In this document: in pieces, positions 33,532-45,188 of the stretch
Layout: each line of letters starts with the position of its first letter
Numbering within the stretch: position 1 is the stretch's first letter
DNA from: Antedon mediterranea
Taxonomy: Eukaryota > Echinodermata > Crinoidea > Comatulida > Antedonidae
Assembly (NCBI RefSeq): GCF_964355755.1
Contig: NC_092672.1
Span: forward strand, 18,040,501-18,104,500
Length of the DNA stretch: 64,000 bases
Reading direction: 5' to 3'
Notes under the pieces: model-generated
Database searches by the model: none
What the model was told of the DNA's origin: nothing
The model's input: only the letters and a program-made list of their open reading frames with translations
Made by a program: the position numbers and the translations under genes

Positions 33532-34857
33532 TTACTTGTTTTTGTTTCTCTTTCTTAAACTTCTTTTTTCAATACTCTTTGTTTTTTCTTCTGTCCTGCC
33601 TTCATTTCCGGACTGTTCCTTCAGATCTCTCGCTGCTTTCTTGTTTGTGCTAACACTTTTACTTTTTTGCATACTTTTTTCAAAGTAGTCAGTTACCTTC
33701 TTCTGTTCATGCTCCTCTCTTTCCCCAACTTCCTGCTCCTCTCTTTCTTCAGCTTTCTGGTACTTTCTTCCCGGTACTTCTTGTTCCTCTCCTTCTTCAA
33801 CTTCCTCCTCCTCTCTTTCGTCCACTTCCTGCTCTTCTCTCTGCTCCTCTCTGTCATCATCTTTCTGCTCATTTTGGTTTGTGTGTTGTTCTATAGTGAT
33901 CACACTTGTTTCTTTCTGCGCATTTTCATCATCTGATGATTCACTACTTCCATCAATACTAAACACTTCATCATGTGTTTCTGTATCAGATTGTACCGTA
34001 GCTCTTTTCCCGTAGTGGTTATCGTTAGCATTACTATTTTTTGGGTTTTCAAAGTTAAAAACCGATTCCCAAACTTTATTAATGTATGCACCAGGTGAAC
34101 CAGATGATGATACATTATGCGCTTCAACATTACATCTGTCCCTAGTATGCCCTGGTAAATGACACTTGAAACAGATTATATCAGCTTTGCATTGAAAAGC
34201 TAAATGCCCAGTCTTTGTACATTTGTTGCATTTCACTTCCTGACCGTCATGAAAAGCCCGTGCTCTAAAACCATTTATTATTATCTGTCTTGGTATAGGC
34301 GATTTTAGCTTTTCTACAACGACAGCTCTGTCACCGTTTAGCCAGCTGGTTAATTGGCCATTAACCCTTATTTTTAGCCTTGTAACATCTCCTATTGGTT
34401 TGCATCCTAGCGCTTTCAACTTGCTAGCAATCTCTACGTCAGCAACCGATAATGGTATATCCTTTATGACTATTCTCGTTGTTTCCATGTTGTTGTATGC
34501 CAAATAAGGATTTTTATCATGAATTGTAATATTACAATTCCTAATGTTTAGTCCATTCGTAATTAGTTTCACTCTATCATTTCTATTATTTAGATAAATT
34601 CGCCATAGGTTCCGTATTTTTTGAACACCTATTATACTTTCTGCAGCAATTATTTTTAGTAGGGCTATACATAGGTCTTCATCTTTGAAAAAGCTTTTTC
34701 CTGTTGGTATTTGATCAGCCTTCAAAAAGATTGGCTTCACTACACTACGTTCTTTGTTTACTGTTTGCCCGTTCATCCTGCTGATTTCGTCACCGTCAGC
34801 CTGTGCAGCACTGTACATTCCTTTGTTAGTCCCGTTTCTATGGGTTTTTGACGCCAT
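33532..34857 (-). CDS. LINE ORF1, nucleic-acid-binding protein with two CCHC knuckles
   Basis: A 441-residue open frame. Residues 120-200 resemble a compact RRM-like fold (TRIVIKDIPLSV..). Two CCHC knuckles follow: C210-C213-H218-C223 and C229-C232-H237-C242. A Ser/Asp-rich linker and an imperfect acidic repeat of 'EEREEQEV' (about 335-400) precede a Lys/Arg-rich tail. This matches ORF1 of Tx1-like LINEs, which coats the element RNA. It lies 65 bp upstream of ORF2 and is uninterrupted. Confidence 0.85.
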   Translation of the reverse strand: MASKTHRNGTNKGMYSAAQADGDEISRMNGQTVNKERSVVKPIFLKADQIPTGKSFFKDEDLCIALLKIIAAESIIGVQKIRNLWRIYLNNRNDRVKLITNGLNIRNCNITIHDKNPYLAYNNMETTRIVIKDIPLSVADVEIASKLKALGCKPIGDVTRLKIRVNGQLTSWLNGDRAVVVEKLKSPIPRQIIINGFRARAFHDGQEVKCNKCTKTGHLAFQCKADIICFKCHLPGHTRDRCNVEAHNVSSSGSPGAYINKVWESVFNFENPKNSNANDNHYGKRATVQSDTETHDEVFSIDGSSESSDDENAQKETSVITIEQHTNQNEQKDDDREEQREEQEVDEREEEEVEEGEEQEVPGRKYQKAEEREEQEVGEREEHEQKKVTDYFEKSMQKSKSVSTNKKAARDLKEQSGNEGRTEEKTKSIEKRSLRKRNKNK

Positions 34858-35081
34858 TGTTTGGCTTTCACCGGGCTTAGACGTGAACGATATACAAATT
34901 GTTTTTTCCTAGTATTTCTTTCAGGTAAAAACTTCCACCTTAACAAAGACTTGGTTTAACTTGACTTATTCACTATATTATACTCACTTAGAAATCAATC
35001 GAGATTTAGAAAACGTCAAATTTTAACCGTATTTCAGGAGCTGTAATAAACTATACCTTGGTTAAGTAAAATCACAACGCC

Positions 35082-35096
35082 CGGAGATTACTCTTT
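35082..35096. repeat. LINE target-site duplication, 5' side
   Basis: Second copy of CGGAGATTACTCTTT, marking the full-length 5' end of the LINE. Confidence 0.85.
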
Positions 35097-35148
35097 GCTA
35101 ACCATTTTTTATTAAAATTATCGAAATCATTTTTTTTTTGTCTTGTGT

Positions 35149-35164
35149 GGGGTTGTCCCACTTT
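35149..35164 (-). promoter_or_regulatory. 3' hairpin of the older LINE
   Basis: On the RNA strand GTGGGACAACCCCAC forms a 5-bp stem and 5-nt loop, in the same position and flank (AATAAAAG..) as in the younger LINE but with different stem bases. Confidence 0.5.
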
Positions 35165-37387
35165 TATTATAATTCTGTGTTTTATATGTATATATATATA
35201 TATATATTATATATATAAAAACAAAGGTACATTTGTAACAATTAATTATTTGCATGAATATTTCTCTTTCTATTGTATATTACTACGATTTTTACAGTGT
35301 TAAAAGTAGTTAAATTGCAGGCATATTTACATAAAAAGATGATTGATTTCAATATAAAACCATATGCTTTCATTTACAATCTTAAAAAAGATGGTAATTA
35401 AAATATAAAGATAAAACATGGTAATAAAATTCTGTGAACTGTCATTGAAATCGTTCTTATAAAATCTTGTTCATGTTCGGGCAGAGAGGCTATAAACTCA
35501 GAGAAGGCGTATAAAATATCATCCCTTTTCACCCAGACAAAAAGGATGAGATGAAAAAAGATGAATGCAAAAGTTTGAAAACTAGATAATAAGGATGATA
35601 GCATAGGATGATATTTAAATGAAAACCCTAAGCACTGTGCAAGTCCAAGATGCCAATTTGGCTCTGTGTGCATGTGAGACGCTTCATACCCGATGTCATC
35701 TTATTATAATACTACTTCAGTGTACAAAAAAAAACAATATTGCATTTTAGAAAATATGAAAAAACACTTCATACAAATTATATTCATGCTATCAATTGTA
35801 GCAGAGTTTCTTTTTTTGCACCCCATTTACGTTGTGTCTTAATTAAGTTACACATAATATGTTCATTTTCTAATAGATTTTTAACTTCAGCAGTGAAAAG
35901 AATCCAGATCTTTTTTTTATCATCTTTATCATTTCTTCCAGCTTTGGATATTATGTGTACCTTGTATATACAGAATAAAAACAGAGAAATCAATTCATTT
36001 ACAATATTGTTTTTTGTTCCTGTAACAATTTTAAACTAAGTAATATTATCTTCAGCTGGAAAGCAAACAGCCAGCACATCTTTAAATTTGTGCCATGTCC
36101 ATTGAATGGCATTGCATTCAAACAGCATGTGTTGTTCACTTTCTATCTGATTTATACAATTGTCACATAAATTGTTTTCTGCTAGATTCCATAGTTTTAA
36201 TCTTTTTTTACACGGTAATATTCGATGTAGGAGTTTAAAGTTGAATTGAGCAACTTTACTATATGTTTCATCTTGTATACCTTATAATACCATACTTTAT
36301 TCCAATCTATTTCTACGTTATTTAGCTCACATTCCTATTTTTTTTTTGTGAACCTGGTTCACTGGAACAGTTGTTTATAAATATTTATAGTAGATAGATC
36401 CTTTAATGTTCGTATGCAACAATGAATCATTATTGCCTACATCTTGATTATTTGTATTGTCTTTTCTAATAATTTCTTTCCACTCATTTGGTATGGCATT
36501 CATAAGCTGTAAATATTCAATTAAATCATTATGTTTTTTATACAAATTTGAAATTATTTCCCCTGCAGTACATACTCTATCATTTATAAATATATCACCA
36601 ATTGTTTTATAATCAGAATATAACCATGATTTGAAGTACAATGATTTATTGTTAGATAATATAAACTTATTTTCCCATAATTGCTGATTTTTTATTTCTA
36701 TTAAAGTTGTTGGTTTTGGATACACAATATTATTAAATTTTACTACAGCATTAATCATGTTCTTGTAGAATGTAGGCATATCTCTCAAGTTAGCATGATC
36801 ATGTACATTAAGTTTAGTACTTTTTATTGTATATTCAATTGGGTGAAGGAAATATTTTGGTATGCATTTCCATTTACCTGGATCTGGACCTAACAGTCGC
36901 TTGACCCAATTTAGTTTAAGTTATTCAACCACAGAGCTAACATCTGGCATGTTTAAACCACCTTCTTTAATATTTTTAATTAAGGTTGTTCTCTTTATCT
37001 TTTCTCTTCTATTTGTTTAACTATATCTTTTGGAACATCAATTATACTTGCGTTATATATAAACTTACACAAAGCAAGTGTTTTAATAATAGTGATTTTA
37101 CCAAAAAATGTAAGATTCCTTCTTTTCCATAAGTTTAATACATTTTCTAGATTGGTAATATTTTTGTCCCAGTTTCTCTTCTCACATAAATGCTTATTGT
37201 AACCTACATGGATTCCTAAAAAAGGGTTCACTAGTCCATGTAATATCTAATGGTCTTGAAACACTATTTTCGTTTTCACCAATCCACATACCATTTGTCT
37301 TTTTTCTATTTAATTTTAACCCTGAAACACTACAAAATGACTCAATCTCATTCAAGAAATATTTTAAACTACCTTCATCATGTGAAA

Positions 37388-38171
37388 CAAGGCCAACAGC
37401 CATTAAGTCGCGTGCTACAATGCATAGTGATACCGGACCGACAGACCGACAGACAGACCGACAGACCGACAGACAGAGAGACCGACCGACCGACATAGTG
37501 AACTATACTGACCGAAATTACTGAACATGTTTAAAAATGTTGAAATGTTTAAAAACATTTATTTTTTTAAAATTTACACGTGCGTAGCCTGTCACTTTCG
37601 ACGTGCTCGTATAACGTAATTTCGAGTTGAAAAGTAAGTCAAGAAAACAGAAATCGGGCAAAAAGAGTGCGTGATAACATTTAACGCGCAGTGCGCGCGC
37701 AAAAATATGCGCACTCATGGCAATTTTGTAAACGCTTAAAATTGCCTGAAATGTACTCTTATTTCATCGAAAATAAATTTTGAAAATGTTAAGCGCGCGT
37801 ACGCATGCGTTACATGCGCTACGCACGTAATTGTATTGCCATATGATGATTTATGCCCTGAAATTTATGAGTACCAAATTTTATTTAATTGTGATTCATG
37901 GTTGTGAAGATATGATTACAAATCGTGCGTAGACCGCGTAATTTTTTATTGCGCACCGTGAAAACATAACCACATTGATTCCTGGCCATAAGGAATATAC
38001 TGTGAAAAATTGACCTAGCTAGATTAAACTGATATCAAGATAAGGTCAGAAAGCGATAAAACGCATAGTGATACCGGACCGACAGACAGACAGACAGACC
38101 GACAGACCGACAGACAGACAGACAGACCGACCGACCGACATAGTGAACTATAGAGTCGCTTCCACGCGACT
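37388..38171. mobile_element. GACAGACC-rich element, copy 1
   Basis: A roughly 780-bp unit with AGTCGCGTG ends in inverted orientation. Each side has a 'catagtgataccggaccgac' or 'accgacatagtgaactata' module around a (GACAGACC)n microsatellite (37435-37494 and 38074-38142). The middle is rich in 'cgcgcgtacgcatgcg'. It interrupts the older LINE just after the ADDTVIF motif. I recognise the layout as a widely dispersed animal repeat. Confidence 0.65.
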
Positions 38172-38724
38172 AAAAATTACGGTGTCATCCGCTAATTGAG
38201 CAATTTTAACGATATTATCATCATCATCGTCAGTGCTATTAGGTAACGTAATTCCTATACATTTAGGATTATTATTATTTCTGACATTTACTGCCATTAT
38301 TTCTTATACCAGAATAAATAGCAAAGCAGATAATGGGCAACCTTGCCTCACGCCACATTCCATTTTAAACTTTTCTGACAACCATCCGTTGTTTTACTAT
38401 TGCACATTCTGTTTCTTTATACATAACCCTTATCCATTTGATTTAAAACCTTAAACAGTAGTATTCTGTCTATTGAATCGAAAGCTTTCGCATAATCAAG
38501 AAAAACAACAGCACCTGTCATATTGCTTTTGTGTAGTTTAGTATGTCATTTACCAGTCTTACATTTTCTCCTCCAAACCTTTTTTTTACATATCTTTTTT
38601 GATCTTCATTTCATCCTATCACATTTTGTAGTCTGTTAGCTAATACATGGGCTAATATTTTAGAATCGACATTAAGAAGAGTAATCGGTCTCCAGTTTTC
38701 TATGTTTTCTCTTTGTCACTTTTT

Positions 38725-39520
38725 AGTCGCGTGGAAGCGACTCGTATAGTTCACTATGTCGGTCGGTCGGTCTGTCTGTCGGTCTGTCTGTCGGTCTGTC
38801 TGTCTGTCTGTCGGTCCGGTATCACTATGCGTTTTATCGCTTTATGACCTTATCTTGATATCAGTTTAATCTAGCTAAGTCAATTTTTCACAGAATATTC
38901 CTTATGGCCAGGAATCGATGTGGTTATGTTTTCACGGTGCGCAATAAAAAATTACGCGGTCTACGCACGATTTGACGAAATCACGTTTGTAATCATATCT
39001 TAACAACCATGAATCACAATTAAATAAAATTTGGTACTCATAAATTTCAGGGCATAAATCATCATATGGCAATACAATTACGTGCGTAGCGCATGTAACG
39101 CATGCGTACGCGCGCTTAACATTTTCAAAATTTATTTTCGATGAAATAAGAGTACGTTTCAGGCAATTTTAAGCGTTTACAAAATTGCCATGAGTGCGCA
39201 GATTTTTGCGCGCGCACTGCGCGTTAAATGTTGTTGCGCACTCTTTTTGCCCGATTTCTGTTTTCTTGACTTACTTTTCAACTCGAAATTACGTTATACG
39301 AGCACGTCAAAAGTGACAGGCTACGCACGTGTAAATTAAAAAAATATAAATGTTTTTAACCATTTCAACATTTTTAAACATGTTCAGTAATTTCGGTCAG
39401 TATAGTTCACTATGTCGGTCGGTCCGTCTGTCTGTCGGTCTGTCTGTCTGTCGGTCTGTTTGTCTGTCTGTCCGGTATCACTATGCATTGTAGCACGCGA
39501 CTTAATGGCTGTTGGCCTTG
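38725..39520. mobile_element. GACAGACC-rich element, copy 2, inverted
   Basis: Inverted relative of copy 1, sharing the same end modules, microsatellites (38757-38820 and 39412-39474) and inner sequence, with scattered differences. The 18 bp CAAGGCCAACAGCCATTA next to copy 1 is also present here in mirror, so it belongs to the element. Confidence 0.65.
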
Positions 39521-40343
39521 TTATATATTTGGTTTATTATACATCTTTTTTGTGTTGTAGATAACTTTCCATTATTATAGTTTTAGTTCAAAGAATCACA
39601 TAGGATATGTTTTAAATGGTTCCAAAAAGTGCGATAAAATTCTACAATTGGGCCATCAATACCTGGACTTTTATTTCATTTCATTTTAAAAATCGTTTCT
39701 GTACATTCATCAACAGATAGAAGACCTTCACATTTTTCCTTTTCTTCATCAGATAAAATGTTAAAATATGTATTGTTTAGGTATTTATTCATTAACATTC
39801 ACAGGTACATCTTTATTAGAATAAAGGTTTTTATAGAATATAACCTCTTCTTTCAAAAGTATATTTAGCATTTCTTTTTAATACAGTGTTAATTTGTTTT
39901 CATTTTGCTTTAGCTTTTTCTAATCATCAATATCATTACACATTTGGGGCATACCACAATTTTACATTTAGAATTTTGCTATAGAGTCCATTGTGAGAGA
40001 TAAATACCATGATCATGTAATTTTTTTAGCAACCTGAACATAATATTTGACAATTTGCTTTGTTTGCTACTTATTAAGCGTACCCAAAACTGTAACATTC
40101 TTTTATCAATTACTAATTTAATATTTACTCCATCGACTTCACCATAAACCATGCAATTTGCAGTGGATTTATTAGGTTTTTTGAGAATATGCTTTAAAAA
40201 TTTTCTGTAAAAGACCTCGATCTGATCAAGCTTTTGGAATCCCCAAACTTCGCAACCATATACCAAAATTGGCAAAACGAGCTGGTCAAACAGTTCACAC
40301 ACAATGTCTAACGGAAGATTTAATTGTTTGGCTTTTGTTAAAG

Positions 40344-40885
40344 ATGTATTGTCCCTTGAAACACAAAAAATGAAAAAAAAAATATTCTAAATTTAAATTG
40401 GCCATATCAAAGTAATATTAAAGTTATTCACTTTAAGTCGAAAATTCGAGCCAAAAACAACAGTTTACGTAATTAACAGGTAAATTAATTAGATTACATT
40501 TCGTCTGAGAAATCGTCGCAAGTGAAAGTAAACAAAGATTTCAAACCATGAGTATGCATTATGCATGATGCTAATTAGGATTGTTTACAACTCATCACGG
40601 TTGAGAAGGTGTTTTCACACAGATCGCGAGGAAGTTTTATGATTATGCATACAGAGTAGCCAAACAAGCGCATTGCATTATGGGATATGTTTTGATTGAA
40701 AACTTTGACTGGAAGTCAAAGTTATTTTTTGAACAAAAAAACATCTGTATTTCGGTTAAATTTTTTTTTTTTTGACTAATTTTTGGTGGAAGTTAATAAC
40801 TATTATGATACTTCAAAATGACCCACTTTTTTTCGAAATGAAAAAAAAAAATTTTTTTTTAATTAGTCAAAGGGACAATACATCT
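40344..40885. mobile_element. TIR element (MITE-like), about 540 bp
   Basis: Ends GATGTATTGTCCCTT and its complement AAGGGACAATACATC are inverted, continued inward by A-rich and T-rich tracts. No coding capacity. Inserted in the third LINE remnant. Confidence 0.6.
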
Positions 40886-40989
40886 CATACTGTACATTAA
40901 TTGCTCTTTTGGCTTGTGTTACTTGCTTGTCAATAGCTTTAATAGTTTTACATTTTTACAGTATTTTTAACTTTTTATCTTGAATCTTT

Positions 40990-41360
40990 ATTAAATTAGT
41001 CATTAAAATTAAAGGTTGTCCCTAAATGACCTTTATAGTAACGACTAACAGATATCTCTATGAGGATGTATCTGTAAGTTTTATTTATTTTTATTTATTT
41101 ATTATCATATATTTTTGTTGTTCTGTTTTTATTTTTGTAATTTATATATATTGTACATACAGTTTACGTATTATGTATTTTCATACAGATCTAATTAATT
41201 AATTAGTTTACATTTTGTTTTGATGTTATGTGTTAGTATTTAGAACTTTGTAGCTTATGTTATTTGTATTTTGTCTGTAAAATGGATGCACCATTAACTG
41301 ATAATGTGTGCCACCGATATAAAGGTGATTCCTGTGAATAAAAAAAAAAAAAAAAAAATT
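40990..41360 (+). mobile_element. 3' end of a plus-strand retroelement with poly(A)
   Basis: AT-rich sequence ending 'ataaaggtgattcctgtgaa' then TAAA and a run of A at 41341-41358. It looks like a 5'-truncated LINE or SINE 3' UTR inserted in the third LINE. Confidence 0.5.
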
Positions 41361-42084
41361 CAAAATCATCAAGGTAAATCGCAAACAAAAGTGGTGACAA
41401 GTTTTCCCCTTGTCGTATTCCAACATTAGGGCCTACATGGAAAACAATCGGAAATTAAACCATTCAATTTGACACAAGACTTGGCCGTTACATACATATA
41501 ATATATAACATTAATAACTTTACCGTTTATGCCACATGAAATTAATTTGCATGCTCCGCAAAAAAGATCTATCAACTAAGTCGAACGCTTCTTATATCGA
41601 ACGAAGGTGCAGGTATTATGGGCGATGAACTATTAACAACCTTTTGTGTTTGTTTAAATATACAGTAGTTCAATTATGGAGTGTGAAACTAGAATATTAT
41701 AATTAGTTGAGTACCCATCCCTAAATCCTGCTTGTTCTTCGCCCATAATACCTGCACCTTCGATATAAGAGAGTCGATTGTTAATAGTTGCCGTAAACAA
41801 TTTCCCCATACAGCTAAGTAGGGTGATCCCTCGATAGTTATCAGGATCATTGGGGGAGCCCTTCTTTTTGTATAGGCACAATTCCGATGCACCAGTCTTG
41901 TGGCACTACACCCTAATCAAGAATCAAGTTAAATAATCGAGTAATTGTTTCAATTAATTCCATCTAAGTATTTGTTGATTATGTTATCAACGGTATCAAC
42001 AGTAACAAAACGAACGCGTTCATCCGCCGTGTCTAGTGTACGGTTGCTGAATTCCGCCAAAGAAAACATTTATTTTATAATAAT

Positions 42085-42170
42085 ACGGCGTTATAACGCC
42101 GTAATTAGGGCGTCATAACGCCCTAATTATACAATCCGTTCACACGTACATGCGCAGTACATTAACAAAC
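42085..42170. repeat. GGCGTTATAACGCC palindrome block, left
   Basis: GGCGTTATAACGCC and GGGCGTCATAACGCCC are followed by 'atccgttcacacgtacatgcgc'. An inverted counterpart lies at 47425-47600. Confidence 0.55.
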
Positions 42171-43470
42171 CTTTAGAATCTATTCAATATCATACATAAC
42201 GGAAACAACAAATATTGATTCATTCATGTCACGATTATTATATATCCCTGGTTCTCTATTTTTCATCCTGTATATCAATGATATGCTGATGACATATCTA
42301 TTTTTAAATAAAAAATCTTAACTATCTGTATGAAGAACTTAAATTAATAAAATAATAAATTAAATAAAATAAATCAATCAATCAAATGCTTTATGGACGA
42401 AACAAGCTTATAGGCCTACAACCTTCCCAAATGTTTAATGACATTGAGATTCAACTGGTAGACCTTGTTAAGTTTCTTGGTGTATTGACTCTTATTTAAG
42501 CTGCTGGAAACATCAAATACATTATTGCAGATGATAAGGCTATCCAGATTTGTACCTCAAAGTATTCTCCAAAATAGTAATAATGATTATCGAATAGGGC
42601 CTATTTATAAAGCGCTCTTTACCGAGCGCTTTAGTCTCACAGCGCTACATGAAAAGAATAAGTTTTGAAATAGAGTGAGTTCAAGAGAGATTCCACGCTA
42701 GAAGTGAAACACTGTGATCTTGTATTACAAAATATTCAATGATACTTCGGAAATAGATCCAGTATCGAGAATGGGCTGTAGTGGGACATAATAATGGTTT
42801 AGGTTCGTGATATGTGGAGAGCAGTTCCATGGAAAAGGTTGCAATCTTGTAGGCCTACTACTGGATGCGCTTGTTTACCGGCAACCAGTTACCTAGCTTT
42901 CCATACTTTTATCATTGTAACATTACTTGGGGCATGCAATATTTATTACATTCCCACGAAAGTGGTTTCCCTTTTTTTCTAAGTAAGATTATTTTCCTAA
43001 TTGCTATTGATATCTACGAACAGCAGCATTTCTAAACTGGTGTCGGTGTCTTCTCTAGGCTTGCAAACGCATTCGATACCGTACATTTCTACATAAACTA
43101 TAAAATATGATATATATAAAATATGCCTTTTCAACTTATTAAAGCTCCTTATCTAACCTCTATAACCTAAAATGTACCATGATGTACGTTTTATTTATCA
43201 ATCATATTCTTTGTATTATGTTAAAATTTAATTTAAACCAATTAGGCAGCTATGCATAAAGGAAACATACAATGTATAGTTACCTAATGTATCCTCATTT
43301 GCGAACGTTGTATCTATATTGTATTAATATTATAATTATTGAAATTTTTTTTTTTTTTTTGGGTAGAAAAATAAAATTTAACATTGAACTTGCTGACTAA
43401 ACTCTTTATAATACTGGATAATACAAGAATATCTCTTGTTGCTAAAAAAAACCAATTTCTCTTCTAACAC
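42170..43470. other. Intergenic, no gene recognised
   Basis: AT-rich sequence with scattered weak LINE-like wording ('ttgagattcaactggtagac', 'gatattgagattc') and one T-run. Nothing can be assigned. Confidence 0.35.
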
Positions 43471-43476
43471 AATCCC

Positions 43477-43728
43477 TTAGGTTGATGTAAAAGCGCATAG
43501 AACCTTCTGGAGTAGTTGGGATCTCCCATTCGTTGAATATGATTTTATTGAAATAGTATTCAAATATAGATCACGATGACATGGGTATTGGTCTTTAAAT
43601 TTACTTGATTCTTTACAAAGGTCTATTCTCCTCTGATCTACCAGCTTGATGTGATCCTTGCTGTGATAAACCTGTGGCAGCTGAAACTTCACTAGAGGGC
43701 GTCCATTGGTAACATAGTCCAGAGCCAT
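43477..43728 (-). other. Unassigned 83-codon open frame
   Basis: An open frame with ordinary amino-acid composition (MALDYVTNGRPLVKFQLPQ..), starting inside the palindrome AGAGCCATATATATATGGCTCT. I recognise no family. It could be an exon remnant or chance. Confidence 0.2.
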
Positions 43729-44299
43729 ATATATATGGCTCTGACATGGTCCTACTTAGACCTTCTTATCAAATGAGTGTCCCATCTCCGCTGTTCTATC
43801 AAGATCATACTGCATAAATGTAAACAATGATAATTATAAATACATAATTTACAATCTAAATCCAACGTATTACAAGCTTGAAACCGAATAAGCGAGGTTC
43901 TCTAGTTCCGTACTACACAGTGATTGTTTCTCAGAAATGGCATCCATGTATTTCAATATAGCTAATAATTATTTAAAAAATGCAATATCTTTTTAACCAG
44001 AAGCTGTACAGTAGGTATGGTATATGAAGGTGTGTTGAAATGTGTGTTGTGATCATGGAATACTATAAGTACATTAGCTAGATTGACATTGAGATAAAAA
44101 TAAATCTAATGTAGCCTATAATTAAACTACTACATTCATTTAGTTAAAATTTGAAAGCGTTCTTTTTATGGAAAAAAACCCATAAATTAACAGACAACCA
44201 CAATTGACATGCCTTCTATTTTAATGCTTATAAATGATTTTCTACATCTACATGAAGATGGCAGATGATCAACAGGCATTATGAATGTCTGTATCTGTA

Positions 44300-44724
44300 T
44301 GCGACAAACACCTTCCTGGTTGTCGTTGCACGCAGGTCGGTGTCTGATGTGCTGCGACAAACACCTTCCTGGTTGTCGTTGCACGCAGGTCGGTGTCTGA
44401 TGTGCTGCGACAAACACCTTCCTGGTTGTCGTTGCACGCAGGTCGGTGTCTGATGTGCTGCGACAAACACCTTCCTGGTTGTCGTTGCACGCAGGTCGGT
44501 GTCTGATGTGCTGCGACAAACACCTTCCTGGTTGTCGTTGCACGCAGGTCGGTGTCTGATGTGCTGCGACAAACACCTTCCTGGTTGTCGTTGCACGCAG
44601 GTCGGTGTCTGATGTGCTGCGACAAACACCTTCCTGGTTGTCGTTGCACGCAGGTCGGTGTCTGATGTGCTGCGACAAACACCTTCCTGGTTGTCGTTGC
44701 ACGCAGGTCGGTGTCTGATGTGCA
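44300..44724. repeat. 53-bp minisatellite, about 8 copies
   Basis: Unit 'tgtgctgcgacaaacacctt' followed by 'cctggttgtcgttgcacgca' and 'ggtcggtgtctga', nearly identical throughout. The period is not a multiple of three and the unit has no stops in minus frames, so long artificial ORFs run through it. Confidence 0.95.
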
Positions 44725-45188
44725 GCAGTTATATTAAATAGTGGACGGTGGATCAGGTCGTTAATGTTTATTTGTTCAAGTTCGGATTTGACGGTCTTGG
44801 TATTTGGAGCATCGCGGACTTTGAAAGGCAAATTGTTCCATTCAGGGATCGTTTTGGGAGACAATGAGTGACGATAACAGTCTTTGTTAGCAGGAATAAA
44901 ATCGATCGTTAGCGAGGGCGTCAGTCTGTCTTGTCTTTATACCTGTAGATGTATACTTGTAGATGCTTTGCGATAATTCTGGATATTGTTCGGTGTTATG
45001 TTGTGAGTTTCTTTGTAGAGTGTGACAAGTCTTGATTTTGCTCTTCTTTCATGGAGGCTTTCCCAGTTCAGATCCTTCAGAATGTGTGTGATGCTTGAAT
45101 CGCGACTGTAATCTCGGACTGTGAATCTAGCAGCTCAGCTCTGTTCTTCTTATAGGATTCTTGCTGGGGATCCCAGATGGCAGAACAG

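Larger units (their letters stand above)
29334..35081 (-). mobile_element. Near-complete L1/Tx1-like LINE, 5.75 kb
   Basis: Minus-strand element bounded by a 15-bp duplication, with an A-rich tail at 29334-29341, ORF1 (33532-34857) and ORF2 (29703-33466). Perfect duplications and a nearly intact ORF2 mean recent insertion. The 3' end carries a small hairpin (29349-29364). Confidence 0.85.
35133..39970 (-). pseudogene. Older L1/Tx1-like LINE, 5'-truncated and broken
   Basis: Minus-strand remnant of a related LINE. The 3' end is at about 35133 (A-run, then a hairpin). C-terminal pieces lie at 36375-36788 (MPTFYKNMINAV..) and 36995-37231 (FLGIHVGYNKHLCEKRNWDKNI). The motif after the catalytic centre, FCSVSGLKLNRKKTN, is at about 37300-37370, ADDTVIF at about 38175-38200, NWRPITLLN near 38690 and KSPG(I)DG near 39640. 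Two opposed GACAGACC-rich elements interrupt it. Many stops. The 35100-36290 portion is mostly 3' UTR-like and AT-rich. Confidence 0.75.
39979..41900 (-). pseudogene. Third LINE remnant (different family), minus strand
   Basis: Reverse transcriptase fragment at 41654-41881 (DNYRGITLLSCMGKLFTATINNRL, GEEQAGFRDGYST), a GIRQGENLSPLLFAIYLDDFE-like piece near 41370-41430, and a C-terminal piece at 39979-40302 (QLVLPILVYGCEVWGF.., FYRKFLKHILKKPNKS). Insertions at about 40344-41360 separate them. Motif wording differs from the L1/Tx1-like copies and is closer to other endonuclease-bearing LINEs common in marine animals. Confidence 0.7.

Noticed and set aside
33667-33936. Plus-strand Leu/Phe-rich frame
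   Set aside because: Antisense of the acidic repeat in LINE ORF1.
44187-44864. 225-codon minus-strand open frame with HIRHRPACNDNQEGVC repeats
   Set aside because: It is a read-through of the 53-bp minisatellite; all minus frames are open and share the same peptide in rotation. Only the first part belongs to a LINE.
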